Assembly: GCA_036702975.1 (NCBI GenBank)
Contig: DATNPX010000031.1
Location: 1-38,940 of the forward strand
Direction: 5' to 3'
Source of the DNA: DATNPX01 sp036702975
GTDB lineage: Bacteria > Cyanobacteriota > Vampirovibrionia > Obscuribacterales > Obscuribacteraceae
DNA: 38,940 nt
Shown: piece by piece, positions 23,423-33,200 of the stretch
Layout: each line of letters begins with the position of its first letter
How positions within the stretch are numbered: the first letter of the stretch is position 1
Made by a program: the position numbers and the translations under genes
The notes under the pieces: model-generated
Databases searched by the model: none
Seen by the model: the letters and a program-made list of their open reading frames with translations, nothing else
What the model was told of the DNA's origin: nothing

Positions 23423-24712
23423 TCAGTTCGGGCAGGTGCAGTGTCTGGCAATCTTGTGCATTATTTTGTGGTCATCGCCAAATTTGCACAGTCCCTCGCA
23501 GTGAGTTTTTAATTCAGTAAAAGGAATGTAACTCAGCGACATTTCAGACAACGATTGCTTAAAAGCTGGTCGCTGGAACTGCGCAACCACCTCGTTTTCT
23601 CTGCTGTCTGGGGCTACAAGAAAGAAATTACAATTGTGGTCCGGCAATGTGCGCATCAAATCTTCCATACGGAGAATTCCCGAGTAAATGGAAGTACTTT
23701 TTTCAACTTCAAAGGCGCTTACGATGCGACCTTCGTTGTCTAGCCACAACACATCGATCAAGCCAATCGTGTCGTAAACATCCTTGTGCATTCGTTCTCT
23801 TAGCGGCAAGTCGGTCAGAGTAAGTTGGGCAAAAGCGTCGCCGTTGCAAGATTTATGTCTGTCGTTTTTGGCGACATGCACATTCAACTTCAACGCTCGA
23901 CCAATTTTAATAAGCAAATGTTGTATTTGAGTGTGTTCTGATTCTTCAAGCTGCTCGGATAAAACCTCGTTGTGTCTTGTTTTGGCTATCTTTTTCGCAC
24001 GCTCGTTTACCTGGGACAAAACCGATTCGTAGTTGCCACCAAAGACAATGCGACCGCTGCCAATTTCAAAAAGTAATCCTGCCAGCGCTCCAAAATCTTT
24101 CGATAACAGGCTTTTCAATAGCGGATGGCTGTTCAGCTCCGCACAAATCTCGCGCATTTCCAAATAACTTTTCCACGATCCAAGTTTGATCTTTTCGCCG
24201 GTAAGAACATTGAATCCGTTGACCATTGCCGTATTAAACGGCAAAACTATTGTTGGATGCAGGAAGTAAACGATGTTTGCGACTGCTGGTCCCAGCCCTT
24301 TTATCTCATGCGAGGCCAATCTGGAAAGATGTTCCAGAATCTGATCTTCTCTGGAATTGGAATAGCAAAGCTCCAAGAAGTTGCCAAACTTTCGCTTGTT
24401 GTCTTCGTTCTCGTAGATGTCCGGAATACGCAACTTTGGCTTCCAGTAAAAAGCATGGGCAGCGCCCGTGAACACCTGCTTCTGCTCTGTTATTGCGGTC
24501 ATCACTACTTCAAGTGGTGAACCGCGGAAGTCGTTGCCAAAAGTACCAGAAGCGATTTCTGTATATGTCTTCTTCACACCCAAGCGTATAGAGCGAAAGG
24601 CTTTTAGTCGTTCCTCACTACCTGAAAACCATGTGTTGTAGACGGATTCCGGATCGGCTTTATAAGTTGCAACCAACCGAATAATCAAGTCAACATTTAA
24701 ATCTGAGTCCAA
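23423..24712 (-). CDS. Putative nuclease: HhH-type N-terminal domain plus PD-(D/E)XK-like C-terminal domain
   Basis: 429 residues from TTG 24712 with AAGGA eight bases upstream. Residues ~137-165 resemble a DNA-glycosylase-type helix-hairpin-helix segment (IKGLGPAVANIVYFLHP, then LPFNTAMVNGF), but where glycosylases have a catalytic Asp there is Asn160. Residues ~260-400 match a widespread nuclease-like domain I recognise by TQIQHLLIKIGRALKLNVHV, then AKNDR, then TIGLIDVLWLDNEGRIVSAF and EVEKSTSIYSGILRMEDL. D320 and E335/E337/K338 are the candidate active-site residues. The spacing (E-V-E-K) is not the plain (D/E)XK, so activity is uncertain. A His/Cys-containing tail (HKIARHCTC) ends the protein. 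The gene begins 23 bp after the multicopper oxidase stop and is followed by a methyltransferase. A defence or restriction-like role is an inference, not shown. Confidence 0.6.
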   Translation of the reverse strand: MDSDLNVDLIIRLVATYKADPESVYNTWFSGSEERLKAFRSIRLGVKKTYTEIASGTFGNDFRGSPLEVVMTAITEQKQVFTGAAHAFYWKPKLRIPDIYENEDNKRKFGNFLELCYSNSREDQILEHLSRLASHEIKGLGPAVANIVYFLHPTIVLPFNTAMVNGFNVLTGEKIKLGSWKSYLEMREICAELNSHPLLKSLLSKDFGALAGLLFEIGSGRIVFGGNYESVLSQVNERAKKIAKTRHNEVLSEQLEESEHTQIQHLLIKIGRALKLNVHVAKNDRHKSCNGDAFAQLTLTDLPLRERMHKDVYDTIGLIDVLWLDNEGRIVSAFEVEKSTSIYSGILRMEDLMRTLPDHNCNFFLVAPDSRENEVVAQFQRPAFKQSLSEMSLSYIPFTELKTHCEGLCKFGDDHKIMHKIARHCTCPN

Positions 24713-24735
24713 GAATTGGGTCCTTTGAAAAAGAT

Positions 24736-26400
24736 CTACATTTTCATATTGGGGTTCATCTTCATTTGTTCTTCCATCGACGGTGCCGTCTTTTTCTTCA
24801 CGGGAAGCTTGACTTTTGCAGTCTTTGCTTTTTGCACTTTGTTTTTCATATCGCCTTGCTTCATGTCCATGCCCGGCATGTTTTTCATATCGCCTTGCTT
24901 CATGTTCATGCCCGGCATGTTTTTCATATCGCCCTGGTTCATGTTCATGCCGGGCATGTTGTCCATCTGCATGCCCTGTTTTTGAGCAGGATCAATACGA
25001 CCAGCTTTGATATCAGCCATTAATTTGTCGTATTTGTCCGCTGGCAAAACACGAACGACAGTCATCATTCCCTGGAAAGCGCCCGACCAGTTAGCCGCCA
25101 AGCCATTGTTTTCGGGTTTTGCAACGGCTGCATCCATGGGCATTGACATGGTGGCATCCTGTGGATAGCCAGGTGCTGCTTTTGAATTAGCATCTGAGCC
25201 AAGCTGTGGTGAAGACTCAAGCGGTTTTTGTGTAGGAGTGCTGGCTTCTGTGTGTCCTATTGAATGGCTTGTGTTCTGTTCTCGATCTGCGCTGATACCA
25301 AGTCCGCGCCCAAGACCAGGACCTAGAGTTTCAGCTGTGGCATTGCCTTCGCTCACGATACCCATTCCTTCCTTCTGTCCAAGGCCTGTGTGCATGCCTG
25401 TTCCAACGTGCGATAGAGGACCCACACTTGACACCATATTATTCATCATGTGATGCGGAAGATGGCAGTGAAGCATCCAATCACCAACATACTTTGCATC
25501 GAACTCAACGTCACGAGCTTGGGCGACGCCCAAAAGCAAGGTGTTTTCAGGAAACCAGGTTATATTTGGCTTTCTACCTGCCTCTGTGCCTGTCACCCAA
25601 AATTGATTTCCATGTAAATGCAGGGGATGATGATCCATACCCATATTGACGAAACGGATACGCACACGGTCGCCCAGACGGCAAATCAACGGTGTGGTTG
25701 ACGGCGCAGATCTGCCATTGATTGTGAGCCAGTTATATTCCATCGCCATTGAATTGGCTATTTCATTGTTTGGCAAAATCGCAAACTCTTGCACGATAAG
25801 CCCAAAGTCCCTTTGCACAGGCGGTGAAAAGGATTTCTTCGGATGAATGATGAACAAGCCGATCATGCCCATCATCTCTTGCATCGCCCCATGCGAGTGA
25901 TAGAAATAGGTGCCGTTCTGGTGGAGTGTAAACTCATAAACGAATAGACCGCCTGGTTTCACGGGCTCCTGGCTTACATAAGGCACGCCGTCCATGTTTA
26001 CCGGGATTTCCAGTCCATGCCAATGAACGGTTGTATGCTCCGGCAAATTATTGTGGAAGTAAATTCTGACGTGGTCGCCTTCATTTACCTCTATGGTGGG
26101 ACCTGGGACGCTGCCGTTGTAACCCCACACCTTCACAGTTTTCGCCGGTCCCATATCTGATGCAGGTAGCAGCTGCCGTTGCACGACTTCCGCGTTCAAA
26201 TGAAAAACTTTGACGCCATTTTCCATTTTCCAGGGCAAATGCGGTACATCCGGTGTGATAACCATCGGTTGTGCAGTTGACTGAGAAGTTATTTTAGCTA
26301 AATGCCCTTTGCTTGCAGCAAAAGTCGGTGAAACCGTATGTGATACCAATAAACTTACTGCCACCACTGCTTTAATCCAGTTTTTGTTGTTCAATTGCAT
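24736..26400 (-). CDS. Two-domain multicopper oxidase with Met-rich C-terminal tail
   Basis: 554 residues. A signal peptide (NWIKAVVAVSLLVSHTVSPTFAA) is followed by two cupredoxin domains. Copper motifs are HWHG at ~124, HSHG at ~166, HPLHLHG at ~256 and HCHLPHHMM at ~312. HSH and HPLHLHG are only ~90 residues apart, where three-domain CueO/CopA oxidases have more than 250, so this is a two-domain oxidase that should assemble as a trimer. After the fold comes a ~110-residue low-complexity linker, a short conserved-looking segment (GAFQGMMTVVRVLPADKYDKL), three 13-residue MPGM(N/D)M(N/K)QGDMKN repeats and a Lys-rich end with MKMNPNMKM. It probably oxidises Cu(I) to Cu(II) in the periplasm, with the Met repeats collecting Cu(I). 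ATG 26400 has AAAGGGA seven bases upstream. Confidence 0.88.
   Translation of the reverse strand: MQLNNKNWIKAVVAVSLLVSHTVSPTFAASKGHLAKITSQSTAQPMVITPDVPHLPWKMENGVKVFHLNAEVVQRQLLPASDMGPAKTVKVWGYNGSVPGPTIEVNEGDHVRIYFHNNLPEHTTVHWHGLEIPVNMDGVPYVSQEPVKPGGLFVYEFTLHQNGTYFYHSHGAMQEMMGMIGLFIIHPKKSFSPPVQRDFGLIVQEFAILPNNEIANSMAMEYNWLTINGRSAPSTTPLICRLGDRVRIRFVNMGMDHHPLHLHGNQFWVTGTEAGRKPNITWFPENTLLLGVAQARDVEFDAKYVGDWMLHCHLPHHMMNNMVSSVGPLSHVGTGMHTGLGQKEGMGIVSEGNATAETLGPGLGRGLGISADREQNTSHSIGHTEASTPTQKPLESSPQLGSDANSKAAPGYPQDATMSMPMDAAVAKPENNGLAANWSGAFQGMMTVVRVLPADKYDKLMADIKAGRIDPAQKQGMQMDNMPGMNMNQGDMKNMPGMNMKQGDMKNMPGMDMKQGDMKNKVQKAKTAKVKLPVKKKTAPSMEEQMKMNPNMKM
24841..24957. repeat. Three 39-bp tandem repeats coding the Met-rich tail
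   Basis: The minus strand encodes three consecutive 13-residue units (MPGMNMNQGDMKN, MPGMNMKQGDMKN, MPGMDMKQGDMKN), residues ~482-520 of the multicopper oxidase. Near-identity at the DNA level suggests recent expansion, and copy number may vary between strains. Confidence 0.85.
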
Positions 26401-26411
26401 TTCTAATCCCT

Positions 26412-27902
26412 TTAGTATTCAACGAGTCCGGCTGTATCAGCTCCATTGTCGTGTCCGGTTCGAATCGCGCTTGGTGCTCCACTTAATTCGAATTGATTCA
26501 TACCAGTGGTGTCCTGGCGCATAGCCGGGGCATCCAAGGCGCCAGTTAAGAGAAAACCCTCCAGCTGCGTGGCAGTCTGTCGTAAATTGACCAGGGCCAT
26601 GATGTACTGCCTGCGAGCTTGAAAAAGAGTTCGCTGTGAAATGATCACCTGTGGATAAGAAGCGCTCATAGTCTTGTATCTTTCGAAATACATGCGGTAT
26701 GCCTCTTCTGCTTTCGGCAAAATGACATTCTTGTATCTGCGCACTTTATCTATGGAGTTGGCATATGAATTGCGTGTTTGAGCAAAACGCATGCCCAGAC
26801 CTAATCTAAGTCTGTTGTACTCATTTTGGGCAAACGCCAATTCGGCTTTTGCAGTAGCGATACCACCTTGGTTACGATTCCAGAGAGGCAGCGAAAGACC
26901 AACTTGCATGTTCATCTCAGCGCCCGTGCGGGGCGGTTTTCCACCCGACTGAGAAGATCCTCCGTTGTCCAGAAATTCAGAGCTGTATCCAAAGCCGCTG
27001 CGTAAAAACATATCCGGGTAAGGTTCGACTTTGGCCCTCGCCAGCACCGCCTTCGCCCTTGCGACTTGCACTTCGGCCGCTCTAATTTGCGGACTCTGGT
27101 TTAGTATTTCGTTGAGTTTGGCATTTTCATCAAATTCTGGGATACGAGTATCTAGATCGCCTACTAGCCGGACTGAAGTTGGTAATGGTCTGTTTACGAC
27201 AGCGGCGAGCTCTCTCAAGTTTTGGCTAAGAGTGTTTTGAGCAACAACAAGATCGTGCTTAACTTCCTCCAGCTCAATTTCCGCTTGCAGAAAGTCCGGC
27301 TTATCGGCTTGACCAACGTTGAAAAGCTCAGAAGTCGTAGATGTCGCCGTCTGGGCGATACCTAAAAGTTCAGTGTTGATGTCAACTTGCTGTTGGGCAC
27401 CCAAAGCCTCGTAGAAAGCTATGCGCACTGAATTTTCAATTCTGAACTTTTGAGCCAGAGCCTCTATTTCTGCCTGCTTGGCTTCCTGTTGATAAATCTG
27501 GCGGGCTTTTTTCAGCTTGCCGCCCAAGGGCACAGTCTGCTCGAAAAAGCCAAAGTATTCGGCTTTCTGATTCCAGCCCCGGAATGCCCACTCGGCGCCT
27601 TCAAAACCGAATACCGGGTTTGGTGGAAGGCCGGCTTGTTTTGCGCGCCCCCTGGCCGCCTGTATGGCGGCATTTGCTTGCAGGAGGGTGGGATTACTCT
27701 CAGATGCAAATTTTTGCAGGTCTGGAAGGCTCATAGCCTGGTCTGATTGCGAAACCAATGCATCCAGCTTAGTTGGTGCTCCAACATCTGCCGGGCTTAT
27801 CTGCTGAGCATAAGCAGAAATCTGGCAGAAGTTGATCAAAACAAGAGCCAGTTGTATCTTTGCCACAATTTTCGATGATCTTGGTTTCTTTAAGTGCGGC
27901 AT
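26412..27902 (-). CDS. Outer-membrane efflux channel, CzcC/CusC-like (second in the copper operon)
   Basis: 496 residues from ATG 27902, which has AAGGAGT seven bases upstream and shares one base with the preceding stop (TGATG). An upstream in-frame start would lie inside the previous gene. A signal peptide (KIQLALVLINFCQISAYA) precedes two outer-membrane-efflux repeats: LQKFASESNPTLLQANAAIQ, LPPNPVFGFEG, LPLWNRNQGGIATAKAELA, YFERYKTMSASYPQVIISQR. CzcC-type features such as LPPNPV and VPLGGKLKKAR are present. An operon with two TolC-like channels but one RND pump is unusual; this one is next to the multicopper oxidase and resembles channels encoded beside copper oxidases (CopB-like placement). 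It may serve a different pump or export the oxidase-linked copper pool. Confidence 0.85.
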   Translation of the reverse strand: MPHLKKPRSSKIVAKIQLALVLINFCQISAYAQQISPADVGAPTKLDALVSQSDQAMSLPDLQKFASESNPTLLQANAAIQAARGRAKQAGLPPNPVFGFEGAEWAFRGWNQKAEYFGFFEQTVPLGGKLKKARQIYQQEAKQAEIEALAQKFRIENSVRIAFYEALGAQQQVDINTELLGIAQTATSTTSELFNVGQADKPDFLQAEIELEEVKHDLVVAQNTLSQNLRELAAVVNRPLPTSVRLVGDLDTRIPEFDENAKLNEILNQSPQIRAAEVQVARAKAVLARAKVEPYPDMFLRSGFGYSSEFLDNGGSSQSGGKPPRTGAEMNMQVGLSLPLWNRNQGGIATAKAELAFAQNEYNRLRLGLGMRFAQTRNSYANSIDKVRRYKNVILPKAEEAYRMYFERYKTMSASYPQVIISQRTLFQARRQYIMALVNLRQTATQLEGFLLTGALDAPAMRQDTTGMNQFELSGAPSAIRTGHDNGADTAGLVEY

Positions 27903-28366
27903 CAAGCAACTCCTTCTTTTTTTATAAGACACGTTGAGATCCCAAGTAGTCCCAGCCCAACCAGCGCCAAAGGTGCCAATATTGGTGGATGCGAGTCTTG
28001 ACCGTCGTCAGGCTTGAGTTGACCTGGTGCGCTGAAGTCAACCGAAACAACTTCGGATACTTGCTTGATCGGTTTGCCCAGGCTGTGAAAGCAAAAGCCC
28101 GCTATGCCTAAAACCGCCAGTCCTGAAAAAAGCACAATCAACAAATTCTTGCCGAAACTCCTAAAGCACACAAGCGCGACTGTACCCAGTAAGAGCGCCA
28201 GTGCCAGATAAGCAATCGGTATCCAGGACTGCCATTTGTCGGCCAAAACAGCTTGGTGCTCAAATCTGATCTCCACCAAAAGGAGGGAGATCCCGCCAAG
28301 AAGCAACCCTAGCTGGGCTATTTGAATGTTTTTTATAGTTAACCCCTGAAAAATTGACTTCGCCAC
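27902..28366 (-). CDS. Small integral membrane protein of the copper operon, unknown function
   Basis: 154 residues starting at GTG 28366, with a very strong AAGGAGGGAG ribosome site. Four hydrophobic segments are apparent (~17-33, ~47-66, ~74-92 and a C-terminal one, APLALVGLGLLGISTCLI, ~130-147). A polar loop of ~35 residues, rich in Asp, Pro and Gln, precedes the last helix. I do not recognise a family. Its position between a small secreted protein and an outer-membrane channel, with a one-base stop/start overlap (TGATG) to the channel gene, points to a role in envelope metal handling, perhaps as an inner-membrane partner. Confidence 0.65.
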   Translation of the reverse strand: MAKSIFQGLTIKNIQIAQLGLLLGGISLLLVEIRFEHQAVLADKWQSWIPIAYLALALLLGTVALVCFRSFGKNLLIVLFSGLAVLGIAGFCFHSLGKPIKQVSEVVSVDFSAPGQLKPDDGQDSHPPILAPLALVGLGLLGISTCLIKKEGVA

Positions 28367-28390
28367 GGTTCTCCCTCCTTCTGAGATTGC

Positions 28391-28789
28391 CTATTTATCT
28401 GCTTTGATGGAATGAATATGTATTACCTTATTGGTTTCATCAATGTGTCCGGTGACCGCAACCTTCTTACCAGCAAAGGGTTTGGCTTCTTTTGAATTGA
28501 CGAACGTATATGAGGTCTTTGTCTTTGGATCTTCAAGTGTCAGCTTCATGCCATCTTTCAGACATCTAGCAATGCAGTCGGCATCGGTCTTCCCATACTT
28601 GCCGCTTTTGATCATGCCTTTGTGATCCGTTTTGCACATGCTGTCTCCAATCACGCCATGCACGGTGCCGACGTGTGTTCCGCCGGTAGGTTTGCTGTCG
28701 TTCTCACCTTCGTGGGCGAAACTGGCAAGACCAGTGGAGCTAGTCAGAAAAGTCACCAGTAATGCCGCTTTCAACGTTGTTTTGATCAT
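28391..28789 (-). CDS. Small secreted protein with Cys/His motifs and probable OB-like fold
   Basis: 132 residues; ATG 28789 has AAGGAG eight bases upstream. A signal peptide (TTLKAALLVTFLTSSTGLASFA) is followed by HEGEN. The mature domain reads VHGVIGDSMCKTDHKGMIKS, GKYGKTDADCIARCLKDGM, KLTLEDPKTKTSYTFVNSK and FAGKKVAVTGHIDETNKVIH. This pattern (GxIxDSxC near the start, a CxxxC with acidic/basic flanks, then a GKxVxVTGxID strand) is shared by a family of small exported proteins with OB-like beta barrels. The cysteines and histidines suggest metal binding or a disulfide. Here it sits directly after the TolC-like gene in the copper operon. The molecular role is not known to me. Confidence 0.68.
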   Translation of the reverse strand: MIKTTLKAALLVTFLTSSTGLASFAHEGENDSKPTGGTHVGTVHGVIGDSMCKTDHKGMIKSGKYGKTDADCIARCLKDGMKLTLEDPKTKTSYTFVNSKEAKPFAGKKVAVTGHIDETNKVIHIHSIKADK

Positions 28790-28804
28790 TTGATTTCTCC
28801 TTGT

Positions 28805-30229
28805 TTAGATATCGCCGCTTGCCCAGACAATCTGCGTCTGAGCCAGTCGGTAGTTGTAGATCGATTCGGTAAGAGCTAGTCTCGCCCGATACAACTTGAC
28901 GGCGGCATCGAACTGTTCGAGCGCCGTCGACTTACCGATGTTGTAGCGGGTTTTTATCAAGCGAAAATCTTCTTCGGCAGATACAACCTGGGACTTGGCC
29001 AGATCGACATTGCGCGCACTTAAATCGACATCAATCCAGGCCGTCGACACTTCTTGAGCTACCTTCAGCCTGGTTTGCTGCAGCGCATATCCCGATTGTA
29101 TAATTGCCTTACGTGCCGAACGCAGTTGTGCTGAGCGTTGCCCGGAATCGAACAACGTGTAATGTCCGATCACACTGACGAATCCACCAAACTTGCCCTC
29201 CGCAGTGCCATCAGGACTGGTGCCAGTTATGTTGCTTCCCAGTCCGTAAAGATCAACATGTGGTAGATATTGACTTCTTGCGATCAGCTTCCTGGCCTTC
29301 ATTTCCTCAACTTTCGATTGTGCCTGTCTTATCTCTGGCCGATTAGTGCCGGCAGCGTTCAGGTATCCATTGAGGTCCTTTTGATTTTCTGTGTAGTTCA
29401 AGCCTTCACTTACATCAATGAGCGAGCTTAAATTCGCTCCCATGGCTGCTTTTAAATTGATTATCGAAACATTGAAGTCTCGATAATCTCGATTCACTTG
29501 AGCTTTTGCCTGAGCCAGTTCCGCCTCTTCCCGCAAAAAGTCCGCTCTTGGCGCTTTACCATCAACCATACGCTGGTGCATGTTTGATGCAGACAAGGTG
29601 CGGAATTTGACGTAATCGGTGTCGACTTGCAACCGGGCTCGGTTCCAGGCGCATTGAAGATACGCTTGCTTTATAGTTCTGGCTATGTCGATGCGAGACT
29701 GTTGATACTTAGCTAACGATTGACGCTCTGTTGACTTTACAGCCGAATAATTGCCCCTTAGATAACCGCCTGTAAAAAGAGGCTGAACACCGGCTACTAT
29801 CGTGCTAAAGGAGCTTCCTCTCACGATTGGTTGCATCGGTGCTGAAACCACAACGCCGTCGTTTGGATAGAAAAGCATCTGGTTCAACGATGAAGTTGAA
29901 TAAAAGGTACTTAGCGAAATGTTTGGTCCAAACCGTCCCAGAGCCGCCCGACTATTAAGTCTCGATATTTCCGTATCCAGAAGAGATTGCTTGTAGTCCA
30001 GGTTGTTTTTCAAGCCGGACTGAACTGCCTGATCCATCGTCATCGGTCCGGTGACAGTCGGTAAATCGGAACCGAGTGCTGTTGCAGAAATTGTCAGTTT
30101 AATAGGATTGTTGACGCCTACTTCTTGATCCGTTGTTGGCTGTGGTTCAGAAAGAGGCGCATCTTGTGCCACTACAGGTGAAAGAGAAAACATGGTGAGG
30201 AAAAACAAAAGCGCCAAACTAGATTTCAT
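28805..30229 (-). CDS. TolC-family outer-membrane channel of the RND system
   Basis: 474 residues; ATG 30229 overlaps the stop of the pump gene by one base (TGATG). A signal peptide (SLALLFFLTMFSLSPVVAQ) is followed by a Pro/Thr-rich stretch. Two outer-membrane-efflux repeats then follow: TMDQAVQSGLKNNLDYKQSL, GRFGPNISLS, and RYNIGKSTALEQFDAAVKLY near the end. It is closer in feel to TolC/OprM than to CzcC, in contrast to the channel at 26412. Being the gene directly after the pump, with adaptor and pump overlapping before it, it is the natural outer-membrane partner of the adaptor/pump pair. Confidence 0.87.
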   Translation of the reverse strand: MKSSLALLFFLTMFSLSPVVAQDAPLSEPQPTTDQEVGVNNPIKLTISATALGSDLPTVTGPMTMDQAVQSGLKNNLDYKQSLLDTEISRLNSRAALGRFGPNISLSTFYSTSSLNQMLFYPNDGVVVSAPMQPIVRGSSFSTIVAGVQPLFTGGYLRGNYSAVKSTERQSLAKYQQSRIDIARTIKQAYLQCAWNRARLQVDTDYVKFRTLSASNMHQRMVDGKAPRADFLREEAELAQAKAQVNRDYRDFNVSIINLKAAMGANLSSLIDVSEGLNYTENQKDLNGYLNAAGTNRPEIRQAQSKVEEMKARKLIARSQYLPHVDLYGLGSNITGTSPDGTAEGKFGGFVSVIGHYTLFDSGQRSAQLRSARKAIIQSGYALQQTRLKVAQEVSTAWIDVDLSARNVDLAKSQVVSAEEDFRLIKTRYNIGKSTALEQFDAAVKLYRARLALTESIYNYRLAQTQIVWASGDI

Positions 30230-33200
30230 CAGTCCTCGCCTCCGCGCCTGTCCATCCGTCTTTTTAGCCAGTTGCTGAAATCATCTATGTACGCATGCAT
30301 GATCGGTATGTCAAAAAGACTGAGCAAAGTACCGATCAGAAGTCCACCGACAATCACCGTGCCAAGCGGTGAATAAGCATCCATGCCAGTTTTGGGGAAC
30401 AGAGCCACAGGTAACATGACGATAATTGTGATCACTGATGTCATCAGGATCGGCCTCAAACGAATCGGACAAGCTTTTATAATGGCTTCGTTCCTGGGCA
30501 TTCCCTCATGTCTAAAGCGCATGATCTGATCAATAAGCAAAATTGCTGTGGTAATATCCATGCCGGTCAAAATGATTACAGCCATGATCGATACTGTGGA
30601 AAAGGCTTGATGAGCCAACCAAAGGGCTACAAAGACGCCAGCCAATTCCAAGGGCAGCGAAAAGATCATCTGAAGCGGTTGCAGGAAACCCTTGAACTGA
30701 CCAACTAACAAAAGAAAAATAAAGACAATCGCCAGTTGAAGCCCTACCAATAAACGCGCAAATGAATCCATCATTTGGGTCATGTCGCCGCGCATCTCGA
30801 TGGTGTAGCCAGGCGGCCAGTTGAGTTTCGCCATCGCTTTCATCATCACGTCCATCGACACATCCATCGACGGAGGTTCGCCGATGCGGTAATAGCCCAT
30901 GACAGTTACTGCTCGCCGCATCTGGTCGTGGTTTATCAGCGAAGGTGCCTGTCTGAAATTAAGGCTGGCTATGGTTTTGAGTGGAATCTGTTCACCGCTT
31001 GCATTTGACACTTTCATCAAAAGCAGTTCTTGAGGTGTTTTTCTCTGCGCTTCGTCGTAACGAACTTGGATTGTCCTTTGCCTCAGATTAGGCAATCTAT
31101 AAAACTCATTAGTCAGGGCGCCGTTTATGGCGTAATAGGCCTGATCGGCTACTTGCTGGGGCGTCAGCCCTACTTCCAGTGCCCGCCTTTGATCAACTTT
31201 TATTTCCCAATCAGGCTTAGATAGCGCCCAGTCGGTAGCCACCTGGTGCATACCGAAGGTGGTCCTGGCGACTTGGGCAACTTGCTCAGCCATCATCGTC
31301 ACCACTTTTAAATCGGGTCCTGTGACAAGAATTGAAATTGGTGCCTGCGAGCTCGCCATTACATCAGAGCCCATCTCTTTGATTTGCAGTCGCCGAATCC
31401 CTAGTATCTGGCTCAATGCATCCGATTGCACAGAGTCAATAATTTGCCAGATTGTTTTTTTTCGTGCATCTTTGTCAGACAGCGTAATCATGAACGTTGC
31501 GGTGTTAGCCTGCTGCATGCTGTAGCCGTTGAAATAAGTGCCGCCAGGGTCAACGCCTACTTCAGACGATACGTGCTTGATCTCCGGGTGTTTGAGCATA
31601 AGTTTTTCAACTTGCCGCGTTATGTGTTCGGTTTGCTCAAAGGAAGAACCAGCATCGGTTTCCAGAACGCCATATGCTTGCCCGACATCAGCTAGAGGCA
31701 TCATTTCACTGCCGATAAAGTTGTAGAAGGTAAAGCCGATGGCAATGGTGATCAGGATCCGCGTCATATTTAAGAAGCGATGTTCGAGCATCCATGCCAC
31801 ACAACGCCCATAACGCTCTTCAACATTGGACAAAAATCTGTCGAAGGGCAAAAGGATGTTTTTCTGTATCGTTCTTTCGATGCGGTTTTTAGGCTCACTC
31901 GACAGATCGTGCACACGTAGAATTTTTTCTGCTAATACCGCAGTTAGTGTCAGCGAAACGAAAAATGACGCCAGGAGTCCAAAAATAATTGGCCAGACAA
32001 GCCCGACGAACATTTGCTCCACAATGCCACCACAAAAAAGAAGCGGCACCAAGGCGAGTATCAAAACAAGAGTTGAAGCTGCCACCGCCAGGCGCACTTC
32101 TGTGATGCCGTCTATTGTTGCCGTGCGCGGGTCTTTGCCCATATGCAAATGTCTTTCAATTGAATGAATGTCGATAATCGAGTCGTCTACAAGCCGCCCA
32201 ATTGACAGCAAAAGCCCGATCAGCGTTGAGCTGTTCAGTGTCATTCCCAGCGGAATAAGACACAAAATTGCCATCGAAAGCGAAATAGGAATTGTGATCA
32301 TTGAGATCAAAGTTCCGCGCCAATCGCCGATGAACAGATACACGGCAATACCAGTCAAAAGCACTGCTACAAGCAACTCTTCGACCATGTTGTTCATAAG
32401 GATCTGAACAAAATCCGAGTTGTCATAACTGATTTGAAACTCAAGCCCCGGATTCTCTTTTTTGATTTCCTCGACTTCTTTTGCGATGCCGCGAATAACC
32501 TCCGGAGAGCTTGCTGAGGGCTCCTGAATGACGCTTACTTCTATGCCTTCATCAATCCGTCCATCATGCACATGATGGTAAGCTGCTCGCTTCTCCCAAA
32601 ATGTATCTACTACCCTGGCAACGTCTTTGAGATAAACAATGCTGTCCGCCGACGCTTTGAGCGGATAATTCGCCACTTGTGCCGGGTCTTTGGCTAGAGT
32701 GTCCACACGAACAATCGATTCATTTGCTCGATTGGTTATTCTGCCGGCAGGACGTGCCACGTTTTGCTTGTCCAGGGCGTCCCGAACATCCAGAATCGAC
32801 AAACCGTATGCAGACAATTTGTCACGGTTGGCTAAAACTTGCATCTGGCGCTTATAGCCGCCAAACGTATAGATTGACCAGACGTGCGGAATCCGCTTCA
32901 GACGATTGGTAATTTCATTGTCAGCCAGTTCGCGCAGCCGCACCGGGTCCATGGTTTTAGATGACAGGTTGTAGGTTAAAACTGGCAAGTTCAAGGGATC
33001 GATCGGCAACACCCAAGAAGGTTTTAAGTTGGCTCCTGTAACTGGCAGATCTGCTTGAACGACGTTCATCAGCGCTTGCACATCTACCAGAGCCCGCTTC
33101 ATATCCGTGCCGTAAGGGAACTCAAGTGACACCATTGAAAAGCCTTCCTGGGCAGACGAGCGGATGTAGCGAACGCCTTTGATATCCACCATGCGCTCTT

